Shown here: one piece after another, positions 35,483-44,710 of the stretch
How the letters are laid out: each line of letters starts with the position of its first letter
Position numbering within the stretch: position 1 is the first letter of the stretch
Assembly (NCBI RefSeq): GCF_014202225.1
Contig: NZ_JACHGE010000002.1
Span: 552,636-616,635, forward strand
DNA: 64,000 bases
Source: Algibacter amylolyticus
GTDB taxonomy: Bacteria > Bacteroidota > Bacteroidia > Flavobacteriales > Flavobacteriaceae
Direction: 5' to 3'
The notes under the pieces: model-generated
Told to the model about the DNA's origin: nothing
Seen by the model: only the letters and a program-made list of their open reading frames with translations
The model's database searches: none
Program-made: the position numbers and the translations under genes

Positions 35483-38400
35483 ATGAAAAATTATTATATA
35501 AAATATCATTTCGCGTTTCTTTTAACTGCATTAACCTTGATAGGTTGCGGAAATTCCGTTGTAAAATCGGGTGATTTAGTTGAAGTAAATAAGATGACTT
35601 TAAATGGCGATTGGAAATTCCATACCATTTATGGCGAAGGTTCTAATTATTTAAATATAGTAGAAGCTGAAAATGATATCATTATTGATAATACCGATGC
35701 TAATGTGGAAGCACATGGTAAATGGGAAACTAAAAAGACTGCAGCTAGAAATTCAGGATTTTATAAAACCGATTATGCGCAACACAATTTTTCGATAACC
35801 AATTTAAAAGGAGGACAGAAAGACGATGATTCTTATTTTAGGTTTTATCCAAATTTAGAAGCTTCAGGATATTATGAGGCATTTACTAAGTTTCCGTTCG
35901 CGTCGCATTTAACGGCTCAGTACAATATTAAACATGCTCAAGGTACAACCACAAAATACATAAGCCAAAGAACGTTTTGTAACGAATGGATTAGCTTAGG
36001 GATTTTTGATTTTAATAGTACAGATAAGAATTATGTAGAGGTAACAGCCATTGTAAGTGGTAGTGTTGCGGCCGATGCTGTTATGTTTAGGCCAGTTGCT
36101 AAAGAGAAATACTTAAAAGCCAAAGAAGAACCCAATCAAGTATTTTTATCTGATTTTGATGATTCCGATTGGGACGATTTGTCGGTTCCAGGACATTGGG
36201 GAATGAACAATGCGTATTCAAACTATACGGGAAAAGGCTGGTATCGAAAAAGTATTGCCCTTCCTAAATCTTGGACAAAAGCTTCAGGTGATAGATATTA
36301 TTTAAAATTTGATGGCGTGTATCATCTATCAAAAGTATATCTCAATGGGCAGTTTATTGGTAAAAATAGGGGAGGTTTTACACCTTTCGAATTTGATGTA
36401 ACCCATGCGCTAAACTTCAATGGAGAAAATGTAATTGCAGTTCAGGCAGATAATAGTTCTATTGTTGGAGCAACCTGGAATTGGGGTGGCATTATTAGAG
36501 ATGTTACGCTTTCACAAAACAAAGATGTTCGTATAGATTATCAATATATTCATGCCGATCCTAACTTAAAAACGGGAGCAGCACAATTAAAATTAAAAGT
36601 AAAAATTCAAAATAATGCTTCGGAAAAAAGAAAGATTACCGTCTATTCTAAAATAATTAATAAGGTTACCATTGAGACTTTAAAAGGTGCTATAGAAATT
36701 GAACCAAACAGTACAGCAGCTTTACTTTTAGAAACTAATTTAAAAGCTGAAGATGTAGAATTATGGCATTTCGATAACCCGAAGTTATATCAAATGGTAA
36801 CGACTATTTCGGAGAATGATGTTATTCTAAATGAAAGAAAAGATAATTTTGGAATTAGAAAAGTAGAGCTTACCGATTCTAAAATGATATTGAATGGTGA
36901 AGCTGTGCGATTGGCAGGTTTCAATAGAGTGAGCGAACATCGTTTTTGGGGATCATCTGAGCCTTTAGAAGTTTTAGAAAAAGATGTAGATTTAATGAAG
37001 GAAGCTGGTGCTAACTTTATGCGAATTATGCATGGTACTCAAAATGAAAAACTCATTGAATTGTGTGATACAAAGGGCATTTTATTATTTGAAGAAATTA
37101 ATGTTCGAGATTTAGATAATGATGAATTTAGAGTAAATTATTATCCGGTTTCTAAACTTAAAAACAAAAAATCAATCAATATTAATAGTGAAGATGAAGA
37201 GGTTTTAATGTTAGACGAACCTTATGTTAAACTTACGGATAAACATAATATTAGTGTTTCTGAAAAAAACTATGCACTTTCTAAATATTGGTTAAAGGGT
37301 ATGATTGAACGTGATATTAATCACCCAAGTATTATAGGTTGGAGTGTTGGTAACGAATTAAATAATCACAAAGCATATGTTATTGAAGCCATAGATTATA
37401 TTAAAAAAGAATTAGATCCTTATAGGTTAATAACCTGTGTGAGCAATTCTGGTCAAAAGGAAGAATACACACCCGAAACCGACCCAAATACCTATGTTGA
37501 TATCATTATGCATAACATGTATCGTTGGCAAGGGGAACCACAAGATATTTTGAATACCCTAAGAACAAAATGGCCCGATAAACCTGTATTTATTTCAGAA
37601 TTTGGTTTTGATCCTTTTCCGTCAACAGCGCTAGATGGTGATAAAGAAATATTCTCAGAATGGACCAATCATTTCCGACATAAAAATGAATTTGTTATAG
37701 GGACTTCAATGTGGACATTTAACGATTATCGTAGTGGATATGCCGCAACAACAGCAGAAGAAAATCGAGTTTGGGGTATTATTAGTTCTTGGCGCCAAAA
37801 AAGACGCTTGTTTAATCGTATAAAAAAAGAGCATTCACCTGTTTTAGATATTCAAGTTTCAAACATAGATTTTGAAAAAAACACGGCCAATATTGTGATG
37901 CCTATTAGAGATGCTGGAGATTATCCTAGCCATAGTATGCGCAACTATAAATTGGAATATCAATTTAAAAATTCAAAAGGCGAAACGGTTTTAAAGCAAT
38001 CTCATGATTTGCCTAATTTAACGCCAAAGGATGGAGAATGGAAAAGTGCTATTTCTTGGGGGAAATTACCAGAAGATATTTTAGATCTCACCATAAGTTT
38101 AATAACTCCAACTGGCTATTCAAGATTTGAAAAAAACATTTCTTTTCAAAATGCAATTACGCCCGAAATATCTCAAATAATCTCAGGGAACAATGCAGTA
38201 AGAATTCTTTTTGATGCTGTTCCAAATGCTACAGAATATTTTGTAACGTATACCAACGCAGCAGGGAAAGAGCTAACCTCATACAGAACCATTACAAACG
38301 CCATAGAAATAGATAGTTTAATCAATAAAAAAGTATATAGTTTCAAACTTTATGCGGTTAATGATAAAGGAAGTAGTAAGCCTTCAAAAACAGTAGGTGT

Positions 38401-38677
38401 AACACCTAACGGAAACGAATTACCACCAATTATTTGGGATGCTTTTATAGCTGATAGAAAATTAGTGATTGGTTATTCTAGCGATTTTAATGATGGTGAT
38501 TACACGGTTCAATATGGAGCTTCAAGTGATAATTTAGATAAAGAATTTGTAACAAATGTACGAGGCATGCTGTCCATCGATTTAAATGGCGAAAAGCAAA
38601 TATTCTTTAAAATAAAAAGAAACTCTGATGGAAAGGAAAGCAATTGGTCGCAAATAGTTAAAGTAACAACAAACTAA
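35483..38677 (+). CDS. GH2 beta-galactosidase family lipoprotein with golvesin-like insert
   Basis: A 1064-residue lipoprotein (lipobox LIGC, Cys22). The GH2 sugar-binding domain starts at MTLNGDWKFH (38-47), is interrupted by about 160 residues resembling a golvesin-type beta-sandwich (GYYEAFTKFPF, then YVEVTAIVSGSVAADAVMF), and resumes at FDDSDWDDLSVPGHWG. The barrel has acid/base E625 in GWSVGNEL and nucleophile E706 in FISEFGF. Two Fn3-like segments close the protein. GH2 enzymes remove beta-galactose or beta-glucuronate from chain ends; galactose fits this locus. It lies 22 bases after the FAD oxidoreductase gene and 5 bases before the GH43-like gene. Confidence 0.88.
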   Translation: MKNYYIKYHFAFLLTALTLIGCGNSVVKSGDLVEVNKMTLNGDWKFHTIYGEGSNYLNIVEAENDIIIDNTDANVEAHGKWETKKTAARNSGFYKTDYAQHNFSITNLKGGQKDDDSYFRFYPNLEASGYYEAFTKFPFASHLTAQYNIKHAQGTTTKYISQRTFCNEWISLGIFDFNSTDKNYVEVTAIVSGSVAADAVMFRPVAKEKYLKAKEEPNQVFLSDFDDSDWDDLSVPGHWGMNNAYSNYTGKGWYRKSIALPKSWTKASGDRYYLKFDGVYHLSKVYLNGQFIGKNRGGFTPFEFDVTHALNFNGENVIAVQADNSSIVGATWNWGGIIRDVTLSQNKDVRIDYQYIHADPNLKTGAAQLKLKVKIQNNASEKRKITVYSKIINKVTIETLKGAIEIEPNSTAALLLETNLKAEDVELWHFDNPKLYQMVTTISENDVILNERKDNFGIRKVELTDSKMILNGEAVRLAGFNRVSEHRFWGSSEPLEVLEKDVDLMKEAGANFMRIMHGTQNEKLIELCDTKGILLFEEINVRDLDNDEFRVNYYPVSKLKNKKSININSEDEEVLMLDEPYVKLTDKHNISVSEKNYALSKYWLKGMIERDINHPSIIGWSVGNELNNHKAYVIEAIDYIKKELDPYRLITCVSNSGQKEEYTPETDPNTYVDIIMHNMYRWQGEPQDILNTLRTKWPDKPVFISEFGFDPFPSTALDGDKEIFSEWTNHFRHKNEFVIGTSMWTFNDYRSGYAATTAEENRVWGIISSWRQKRRLFNRIKKEHSPVLDIQVSNIDFEKNTANIVMPIRDAGDYPSHSMRNYKLEYQFKNSKGETVLKQSHDLPNLTPKDGEWKSAISWGKLPEDILDLTISLITPTGYSRFEKNISFQNAITPEISQIISGNNAVRILFDAVPNATEYFVTYTNAAGKELTSYRTITNAIEIDSLINKKVYSFKLYAVNDKGSSKPSKTVGVTPNGNELPPIIWDAFIADRKLVIGYSSDFNDGDYTVQYGASSDNLDKEFVTNVRGMLSIDLNGEKQIFFKIKRNSDGKESNWSQIVKVTTN

Positions 38678-38682
38678 ATAAT

Positions 38683-39804
38683 ATGAAACATCAAATTTCA
38701 ATAGTATTTTTAATTTTAGCCTTAATAGGTTGTACAGATAAAAAAAGTAAAAAAGCACTTAACCAAACGTCAAGTGTAAAAATTGAGAACTATAAAATAG
38801 AGTTAGGGAAAGTATCGCCAAAATCTGTTTTTGTAAATGATACTATGAGTATTTGGGGAGGCTCTTTAGTTAAAGGTGAAGACGGGTTGTATCATATGTT
38901 TTATTCGCAATGGCCTAAGAAAATTGGTTGGGAATGGGTAAATTATTCTATTATCTCTCATGCTGTTTCAAAATCGCCATTTGGTCCGTTCACTCATAAA
39001 GATGATGCGTTACCAGACCGTGGTGCTCAATTTTGGGATGGTTCTACAACGCACAATCCTACCGTTCATAAATTTAACGGAAAATACTATTTGTATTACA
39101 TGGGGAATACAGGCGATAAAGAAATTGTGAGTGTGCCTGGTAAACCTAAACTTAATTGGGTGCACAGAAATAATCAACGTATAGGTGTTGCTGTTGCCGA
39201 TAGTCCTAACGGGCCATGGAAACGTTCCGATTCACCGGTTTTAGACATTTCTTCAGATGAAAATTCTCATGATGCTTTAATGACATCGAATCCGTCGGTT
39301 TGCCAAATGGCAGATGGAAAAATTTTAATGGTTTATAAAGCCGTTGGAAAGAAAAATAAATTACCTGCAGGAGGTCCTGTGGTACATATGGTGGCCATTG
39401 CAGATTCACCTGTTGGTCCATTCAAAAAATATCCAGATCCAATTTTTACTTTTGAAGGTGAAACATTTCCTGCGGAAGATCCTTATATCTGGTATCAAGA
39501 CGGAAAATATAGAGCCATTGTAAAACGTATGAAGCATATTGGCCATAAACGTATTTTCTCATTAGTGCATTATGATTCTGAAGATGGCATTAAGTGGGAT
39601 CAAGGAAAGTATTTTGAAATCTCAGACCGAACAGTGGTTTGGGAAGATGGCAAAACTACAAAATTCGAACACTTAGAGCGCCCGCAAGTATTTATGGAAA
39701 ACGGAGAGCCAATAGCCTTGTTATGTGCTGCAGATTCTCTGGATGTTAATAATGTTAGACATTCATTTAATATTCAAATTCCATTAAAAATCACAAAAGA
39801 ATAA
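38683..39804 (+). CDS. GH43-like five-bladed propeller lipoprotein
   Basis: A 373-residue lipoprotein (lipobox LIGC, Cys17). Repeated blade motifs indicate the GH43/GH117-type five-bladed propeller: GEDGLYHMFYSQW, FNGKYYLYYMGNT, AEDPYIWYQDGKYRA, and SPNGPW/SPVGPF turns. Asp in AEDPYIW and the HNPTV stretch are candidate active-site positions. I cannot assign it to a numbered family with confidence. The gaps to the GH2 genes on either side are only 5 and 6 bases, so the three are one translational unit, and it may remove a side group before GH2 acts. A decayed relative lies at 44474-44573. Confidence 0.7.
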   Translation: MKHQISIVFLILALIGCTDKKSKKALNQTSSVKIENYKIELGKVSPKSVFVNDTMSIWGGSLVKGEDGLYHMFYSQWPKKIGWEWVNYSIISHAVSKSPFGPFTHKDDALPDRGAQFWDGSTTHNPTVHKFNGKYYLYYMGNTGDKEIVSVPGKPKLNWVHRNNQRIGVAVADSPNGPWKRSDSPVLDISSDENSHDALMTSNPSVCQMADGKILMVYKAVGKKNKLPAGGPVVHMVAIADSPVGPFKKYPDPIFTFEGETFPAEDPYIWYQDGKYRAIVKRMKHIGHKRIFSLVHYDSEDGIKWDQGKYFEISDRTVVWEDGKTTKFEHLERPQVFMENGEPIALLCAADSLDVNNVRHSFNIQIPLKITKE

Positions 39805-39810
39805 TAAAAC

Positions 39811-41547
39811 ATGATGTCAAAATCCATTCTTTTCGTTTTTACTTTCAGTTTACTCATGTTTTCCTGCAAGGATAACGATAGTGCTGAATATGGTGATTAT
39901 AAAAAAGTAATTTCACTAAATGGTACTTGGCAGTTTTTAGCTTCTAATGACGTACAAATTGAAGATCTTATTGAAGCATCGTATTCCGCATGGGATACCT
40001 TACAAGTTCCTGGGAATTGGGATACTCGAGATCGCTATTCAGAATATGTTGGTAAGGGCTATTATCAAAGGGAATTTAATGTGCCTGAAAATTGGGATGG
40101 CAAACAAATACGCATAAAATTTGATGCTGTTTACGAGCGTTCTAAAGTTTGGTTAAATGGCACTTTACTGGGCGAGCATGTTGGAGGTTACACGCCGTTT
40201 GAGTTTAATATTACAGATATTGTAAATTTAGAAGAGAATAATTCCGTACTTGTAGAAGCCGATAACACCTATAAACGTGGCGCTTGGTGGGCTTGGGGTG
40301 GTATTAGTAGAAATGTTTCATTAGAAGCTCATGAAGATGTTCGATTAGTATATCAACACATAACCTCTACACCAAACTTTGAAACTAATAAAGTGCAATT
40401 TACGGTTAAATATAAAATAGAAAACAATAGTAATAATGCGATAACAACTCAAGTGCAATCTAATATTGTTGACGTTGCAAAGCCGGAAAAAATTTCTGTT
40501 AATATAAATGCAGGAGGGACTAAAATTGCTGTTTTAAAATTTACAGAAGAATTATCTAAGGTAAAACTTTGGCATTTTAATACACCAAACCTTTATGAAT
40601 TTAATAGCACATTATCAATAAACGGAAAGGTTATAGCTGAAAAGACGGATAACATTGGAATTAGAAAATTTGAAGTAAAAGGAGAACAGTTCTATCTAAA
40701 TAATGAAGCCGTTCGAATGAATGGTGTAAACCGCGTACACGATCATCCAGATTTTGGTAATACTGAGCCTTACCATTTAGTAAAGCAAGATATGCTCGAT
40801 CTTAAATCTTTAGGATGTAATTTCTCAAGATTAATGCATGCGCCATTATCTAAAAATCTATTAAAATTCTGCGATAGTATTGGGTTTTTAGTTGTTGAAG
40901 AAATTCCTGTTTGGGGAGATGATGATGAACAAGCATTTCCTAACAATCCGCTCACAGAAAGATGGATGAAAGAGATGATTGAAAGAGATTTTAATAATCC
41001 ATCTATAGTAGCTTGGAGTGTAGGGAATGAGTTGAGAAATCCAGGAGAAGATTGGAGTGATAAGGCATTAACCAAAGCGCAATATAGCTACGTAGATTCT
41101 ATGCTAGATTATGTTGCTACCTTAGACAATACACGTTTAAAAACCTACGTAACTATTACCTCTTACAGAAAAGGTGAGATTGGTACGGAGCCTTATGAGA
41201 AGGTCGATTTTATATCAATGAATAGTTATGGTAACGCACCTGTATTAGCTGAAAAAACACATAAGAAATTCCCAGGAAAACCCATTTTTATTTCAGAAAT
41301 AGGCATTGGACAAATAGGAGCAGCACCGCATGGCAAATTGAGTGATGAGTTGGTAGATTATTTAAAAAAATTGAAAACATATCCATACGTAACAGGAGTT
41401 TCGCTATGGAGTTATAACGATTATAGAAGTAATTACAAAGGAACACCGCTTTCTGGTTTTAGAGAATGGGGCATTGTAGATGCGCGTAGAAATAAAAAAG
41501 AAGCATACAGTCAATTAAAAGAAATTTATAAATATTGGCAAGAATAG
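39811..41547 (+). CDS. GH2 beta-galactosidase family lipoprotein
   Basis: A 578-residue compact GH2 enzyme with lipobox MFSC (Cys19). The three core domains are present: jelly roll (ISLNGTWQF, VPGNWD, YYQREFNVP), Ig-like middle, and barrel with acid/base E407 in AWSVGNEL and nucleophile E496 in FISEIGIG. It lacks the extra C-terminal modules of the 1064-residue neighbour, with which it shares the KGWYRK/KGYYQRE and GGFTPFEF/GGYTPFEF segments. The two are likely paralogues with different chain-end preferences. A gap of 163 bases follows before GH117, in which I see no gene. Confidence 0.88.
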   Translation: MMSKSILFVFTFSLLMFSCKDNDSAEYGDYKKVISLNGTWQFLASNDVQIEDLIEASYSAWDTLQVPGNWDTRDRYSEYVGKGYYQREFNVPENWDGKQIRIKFDAVYERSKVWLNGTLLGEHVGGYTPFEFNITDIVNLEENNSVLVEADNTYKRGAWWAWGGISRNVSLEAHEDVRLVYQHITSTPNFETNKVQFTVKYKIENNSNNAITTQVQSNIVDVAKPEKISVNINAGGTKIAVLKFTEELSKVKLWHFNTPNLYEFNSTLSINGKVIAEKTDNIGIRKFEVKGEQFYLNNEAVRMNGVNRVHDHPDFGNTEPYHLVKQDMLDLKSLGCNFSRLMHAPLSKNLLKFCDSIGFLVVEEIPVWGDDDEQAFPNNPLTERWMKEMIERDFNNPSIVAWSVGNELRNPGEDWSDKALTKAQYSYVDSMLDYVATLDNTRLKTYVTITSYRKGEIGTEPYEKVDFISMNSYGNAPVLAEKTHKKFPGKPIFISEIGIGQIGAAPHGKLSDELVDYLKKLKTYPYVTGVSLWSYNDYRSNYKGTPLSGFREWGIVDARRNKKEAYSQLKEIYKYWQE

Positions 41548-41710
41548 ATTAAGATGGAAAGAGTACTGGTGTGTAGGCAGTTTGTTTTTTACCTATGGAA
41601 AACGCCTATTAGAGAAGATCAAATTACAAATTCTACTTTCTAGGTGGATTGGTTTCGCTACCATCCCATAAAAAGATGAGTTCAAAATAAACACTATAAA
41701 ATCAACGATA

Positions 41711-43012
41711 ATGCTATTAAATAAAATTAAAAAAATCACCTTATTGTTTTTGGGGCTATCAGTCATGTCGTGTTCACAAAAAGAATCTAAAGTTGAAACG
41801 CCTGCTAAGGTTGAAACTTCAAAAGTATTTCCTTTTAAAATGCCAACAGAGAAACCTAACATACCGTTAAGTGCATCTTCAGAAAGAATGTTCGATTATC
41901 CAACACCGCGAGTTCAAGATAATGAGCTTTTTTCTCAATTTAAGTATACACGCTTAAAAGGTTTCGATTATAATAATGGAGACGGAACTATATCGCGTCG
42001 CGACCCGTCTAGACCAATTTTTGTAGATGGTAAATATTATGTGTGGTACACAAAACGTAACACTATTGTTCCTCCAATAGGATGGAATCGTGCAGCTGAA
42101 GCAACTGATAAAATTCCTTCAACAGATTGGGATTTATGTGATATTTGGTATGCCACAAGTGAAGACGGTATTACTTGGGAAGAACAAGGTGTAGCGGTTT
42201 CTAGACCAGAAAAACCAAAATCAGGATGGCGCTCTGTAGCAACGCCAGATATTTTAGTTTGGAAAGGTAAATATTATTTGTATTACCAAGCTTTTGATGA
42301 ACCTAGCGGACTTAGAGGCGATTTGTGTCCGGTTTCAATTTCTTATGCCGATTCACCTAACGGACCTTGGACGCATGGTGGTGATAAAGTAATTCCTTTT
42401 GGAAAAGAAGGGGAATGGGATCACAAAGCAACGCACGATCCACAGCCTTTAGTTCACGATGGTAAAATTTATGTGTATTACAAAGCGGCTTATAATAAAT
42501 GGCCAGATAACAGAACTAATTATGCAGTTGGACATGGTTTAGCTATAGCCGAAGATCCTCTAGGTCCTTATAGAAAACATGCTTTAAACCCGGTGATGCA
42601 ATCGGGGCATGAAACCACTTACTGGCCATATAAAGGAGGTATCGCAACTTTAGCCATTAAGGATGGAAATGAACGTGAAACAATACAATATGCAGAAGAT
42701 GGTGCTAATTTTAAAATAGCATCTAGTGTGTCTTTAACGCCTACGGCAGCGGCACCATTTACCGCAGATGCCTTTACAGATACAAACGATGGTAGAGGTT
42801 TTACTTGGGGCTTATCACATTTTGTAAACGCAGGAAAAGGAGATAAAAGGCATTCTATTATTGCACGTTTTGATTGTGATTTAAGTTTAGATTACAACGA
42901 GCCTGCTTTTAAAAATACAGGTGTTTGGCACAAACCAGAAGTTTACTTTGCTCAAGGTGTGGGTAGTATTAACAAACATCCGGAGGGACGTGGTGCTAGC
43001 AAAAAACACTAA
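41711..43012 (+). CDS. GH117 family lipoprotein, second copy
   Basis: A 433-residue lipoprotein (lipobox VMSC, Cys21). The active-site set is complete: D98 in ISRRDPSR, D243 in ATHDPQP, and H300-E301 in SGHETT. The N-terminal dimer motif reads SASSER (54-59), with Ser where the usual SxAxxR has Ala, unlike the copy at 22931. The C-terminus is also extended (KHPEGRGASKKH). It should remove terminal 3,6-anhydro-L-galactose or a related alpha-1,3-linked sugar; the motif change hints at a different clade or specificity. A sulfatase follows after 12 bases. Confidence 0.83.
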   Translation: MLLNKIKKITLLFLGLSVMSCSQKESKVETPAKVETSKVFPFKMPTEKPNIPLSASSERMFDYPTPRVQDNELFSQFKYTRLKGFDYNNGDGTISRRDPSRPIFVDGKYYVWYTKRNTIVPPIGWNRAAEATDKIPSTDWDLCDIWYATSEDGITWEEQGVAVSRPEKPKSGWRSVATPDILVWKGKYYLYYQAFDEPSGLRGDLCPVSISYADSPNGPWTHGGDKVIPFGKEGEWDHKATHDPQPLVHDGKIYVYYKAAYNKWPDNRTNYAVGHGLAIAEDPLGPYRKHALNPVMQSGHETTYWPYKGGIATLAIKDGNERETIQYAEDGANFKIASSVSLTPTAAAPFTADAFTDTNDGRGFTWGLSHFVNAGKGDKRHSIIARFDCDLSLDYNEPAFKNTGVWHKPEVYFAQGVGSINKHPEGRGASKKH

Positions 43013-43024
43013 ATACTTATAAAA

Positions 43025-44467
43025 ATGAATTCTTTAAAGCATCATATTTTATCTGGTTTATTCATGTGGGTATTAAGTATGCAGGCACAACAAAGGCCAA
43101 ATATTTTATGGATAAATGCTGATGATTTAGGATTAGAATTAGGGTGTTATGGCAATTTGGATTTAAAAACGCCCAACATCGATCGCTTGGCAAAACAAGG
43201 GGTTCTTTATAAAAGAGCCTACGCTACAGCACCTATTTGTTCTGCTAGTCGCTCATCTATGATTACAGGAATGTATCCAACAAGTGTGAATAGTCAGGAT
43301 CATAGAACTATAAATATGACACCATTACCTGATGGCATAGAGCCGATAACAACCTATTTTAGAAGAGCAGGGTATTTCTGCTCGAATGGAAATTCGCATA
43401 ATATGTCTAGGGGAGGAAAAGGTGATTTTAATTTTTTAGCTGAAAATATTTTTGATGGAACCGATTGGAGACAACGGAAAGAAGGTCAGCCATTTTTTGC
43501 TCAAGTTCAAATTCACGAACCCCATCGAGATTTTGTTAAAGATAAAGAACATCCAATTTCAGCAGATAAAGTTACATTACCTGCTTGTTATCCAAATCAC
43601 CCACTGCTTCGAGCAGATTGGGCTATGTATTTAGAAAGTGTGCAAGCATGTGATAAACAAGTCGGAATTATTTTAGATCGATTGGAAAAAGATGGATTGG
43701 CAGAAAATACAATTGTGTTCTTTTTTGGTGATAATGGTCGTCCACATTTACGCGATAAACAGTTTTTATATGAAGGCGGACTGCAAGTACCATTAATCGT
43801 CAGATATCCTGATCATTTTAAGTCAAAAGTAATAGAAAAGGAATTGGTTAGTTTAATTGATGTTTCGGCAACTTCGTTAGAATTGGTGGAAATAAAATTA
43901 CCTAATTATTTACAAGGCAATATTTTTTTAGGAAAAAAAGCCTCAAAAAGAGAATTTGTTTATGGGTTTAGAGATCGTGCTGGTGATGCCGTCGAAAATA
44001 TGCGCAGTATTTGTAATGGACGTTACAAACTCATTTGGAACCGCACTCCTGACCGTCCTTGGATGCAATTAAGTAGTTATAAAAAAGCACAGTATCCAGC
44101 CTTTTCTTTGTATAATGTTTTGTACAAAAAAGGAGAATTGGCAGCACCATTCAATCAATTTATGGTAGCAACAAAGCCTGAAATTGAATTGTTTGATCTA
44201 AAAAAGGATCCTTTGGAGTTTAATAACCTAGCCGATTCTAAAAAATATCAAAAAATAAAAGAGCAATTATTTCAAGAGATTTCGACTCAAATGGTGGCTT
44301 TCGAAAAAAATAGGATTCCAGAGGGTGAAAAAACAATAGAAAAAGCCAAAGCTTCTTCTTTAAAGTATTATGTAGAAAAAATAAAAACACACAATCCATT
44401 ATTTACAGCCGACACTACTGATGAAGAATTGCTGAAAGATTGGGAAAACCGTTTGTTAAAAAAATAA
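43025..44467 (+). CDS. S1 formylglycine sulfatase with CSASR motif
   Basis: A 480-residue exported S1 sulfatase with activation motif C72-S-A-S-R76 and metal ligands D33-D34 in INADDLGLELGCYG. FFGDNGRPHLRDKQFLYEGG is the late metal-binding loop. Its C-terminus (TTDEELLKDWENRLLKK) is charged and helical. It lies 12 bases after GH117, the same GH117-sulfatase pairing seen on the minus strand at 21369-24184. This repeated pairing suggests that the two enzymes act in sequence on one oligosaccharide end. Confidence 0.9.
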   Translation: MNSLKHHILSGLFMWVLSMQAQQRPNILWINADDLGLELGCYGNLDLKTPNIDRLAKQGVLYKRAYATAPICSASRSSMITGMYPTSVNSQDHRTINMTPLPDGIEPITTYFRRAGYFCSNGNSHNMSRGGKGDFNFLAENIFDGTDWRQRKEGQPFFAQVQIHEPHRDFVKDKEHPISADKVTLPACYPNHPLLRADWAMYLESVQACDKQVGIILDRLEKDGLAENTIVFFFGDNGRPHLRDKQFLYEGGLQVPLIVRYPDHFKSKVIEKELVSLIDVSATSLELVEIKLPNYLQGNIFLGKKASKREFVYGFRDRAGDAVENMRSICNGRYKLIWNRTPDRPWMQLSSYKKAQYPAFSLYNVLYKKGELAAPFNQFMVATKPEIELFDLKKDPLEFNNLADSKKYQKIKEQLFQEISTQMVAFEKNRIPEGEKTIEKAKASSLKYYVEKIKTHNPLFTADTTDEELLKDWENRLLKK

Positions 44468-44473
44468 ATTCGA

Positions 44474-44573
44474 TATGAAATATATTAGTGTATTGGTTCT
44501 ATTTGGTGCTTCATATATTGTAGACGAAAATGGTGTTTTACAGTCTTTTAATGTTCAGATTCCTTTAAAGTGA
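44474..44573 (+). pseudogene. Deletion remnant of a GH43-like propeller gene
   Basis: Starting at the ATG at 44474, frame one reads MKYISVLVLFGAS, a signal-peptide start that soon meets a stop. A second frame ending at the TGA at 44571-44573 reads DENGVLQSFNVQIPLK. That tail matches the end of the GH43-like protein at 38683-39804 (DVNNVRHSFNIQIPLK) at 11 of 16 positions. The two pieces are out of frame with roughly 330 codons missing between them, as expected from an internal deletion in a paralogue. Confidence 0.7.
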
Positions 44574-44710
44574 AACTTTAATTTTTTTTAAAACTAAAAT
44601 TCTAACTTATATGTAGTTAATGACCATTTGTTGTTGTTTTAAAGATATTTAAGCTGTTTTAGTCTCTTATTGAAGGTTAATTTCGAAAACTAAACCAAAA
44701 TTTATAGATC

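Noticed and set aside
41548-41710. Possible small gene or gene remnant between GH2 and GH117
   Set aside because: Short frames on both strands (such as MERVLVCRQ on the plus strand) resemble nothing and have no start context; a minus-strand frame here only overlaps the real GH117 gene.
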